A stretch of 5,614 nt of DNA from Oligoflexia bacterium (GTDB lineage: Bacteria > Bdellovibrionota > Bdellovibrionia > Bdellovibrionales > UBA1609), in contig JAPPIY010000018.1 of the NCBI GenBank assembly GCA_026914095.1, positions 1 through 5,614 of the forward strand, given 5' to 3'. The notes under the pieces were generated by a model, which did no database searches, was not told the DNA's origin, and saw only the letters and a list, made by a program, of their open reading frames with translations. Below, piece after piece: positions 5,495 to 5,614 of this stretch. The stretch's first letter is position 1, and each line of letters opens with the position of its first letter. A program made the translations under genes and the position numbers.

Positions 5495-5495
5495 A
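5468..5495 (+). promoter_or_regulatory. Outward promoter-like boxes in right end of element C
   Basis: CTGAAA (5468-5473) and TATAAA (5490-5495) are 16 bases apart and face right. The -10 box runs into the ATG of the next reading frame, so a transcript from it would start within that gene and could not express its first codon. Either the true start is later or the gene is read from further upstream. Confidence 0.25.
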
Positions 5496-5614
5496 TGTAT
5501 CATTTCAAAAAAGCATTCAAAATTGCAGTTTTTTTATTGTTAAACCTTAATTTCTCCCCCCATGATGTTTCAAATTTAGGTTTTAAATACAAAAATGAGC
5601 TTAAAAACTTAAAA
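5495..5614 (+). CDS. Start of a probable exported protein, 3' truncated by window
   Basis: From the ATG at 5495 the frame is open for all 40 codons to the window end. It begins MYHFKKAFKIAVFLLLNLNF, with a basic N-region followed by a hydrophobic core at about 10-18, which looks like a Sec signal peptide or a membrane anchor; a polar, Lys/Asn-rich segment follows. A TAA directly precedes the ATG, so no earlier start is possible. There is no clear Shine-Dalgarno sequence, and the upstream bases belong to repeat element C. The length seen is too short to identify a family, and a chance open frame in AT-rich DNA cannot be excluded. Confidence 0.45.
   Translation, partial: MYHFKKAFKIAVFLLLNLNFSPHDVSNLGFKYKNELKNLK

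Overview
The window is an AT-rich bacterial segment with four complete, confidently assigned genes (ribosomal proteins L35 and L20, type 2 isopentenyl diphosphate isomerase, and a class II-like HMG-CoA reductase), one complete family 2 glycosyltransferase, and two partial genes cut by the window edges. The style of L35/L20 and a mevalonate-pathway gene pair suggest a Gram-negative lineage of the kind where this pathway is known outside Firmicutes, for example Bdellovibrionota or relatives. This placement is an inference from general family knowledge and is weak.

Layout. Bases 1-635 (minus) hold the N-terminal 211 codons of a multi-pass membrane protein, possibly a GT-C type glycosyltransferase. 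It diverges from a soluble GT-A type glycosyltransferase with a C-terminal membrane anchor (783-1658, plus). The spacer between them is almost exactly filled by a 141-bp repeat element (copy A). Then come rpmI (1721-1921) and rplT (1942-2286), with a likely terminator right after. The gap at 2287-2766 contains a possible broken small gene on the minus strand and a second, inverted copy of the element (copy B, 120 bp). idi-2 (2767-3798) and mvaA (3780-5084) overlap by 19 bp and form a translationally coupled mevalonate-pathway unit. Bases 5085-5353 contain no convincing intact gene, only a doubtful minus-strand reading frame with a TPR-like stretch. Copy C of the element (5354-5494, 141 bp) is followed at the very next base by the start of a probable exported protein that runs off the window (5495-5614).

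How the genes relate. The two glycosyltransferase-like genes probably belong to a cell-envelope polysaccharide or lipid-modification locus. rpmI-rplT is a housekeeping translation pair, here without infC immediately upstream. HMG-CoA reductase makes mevalonate from HMG-CoA, and the isomerase interconverts IPP and DMAPP at the other end of the same pathway, so the overlapping pair supplies isoprenoid precursors, including the polyprenyl lipid carriers that envelope glycosyltransferases use.

The most notable feature is the repeat family: three copies in 5.6 kb, all intergenic. Each has imperfect terminal inverted repeats starting close to TTATACTGATCTTGTTTGAA and a GC-rich hairpin core, with no coding capacity, so the element resembles a MITE. 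Several of its termini carry outward-facing promoter-like boxes, and three gene starts lie within 8 bases of an element end. The element may therefore shape the expression of its neighbours.
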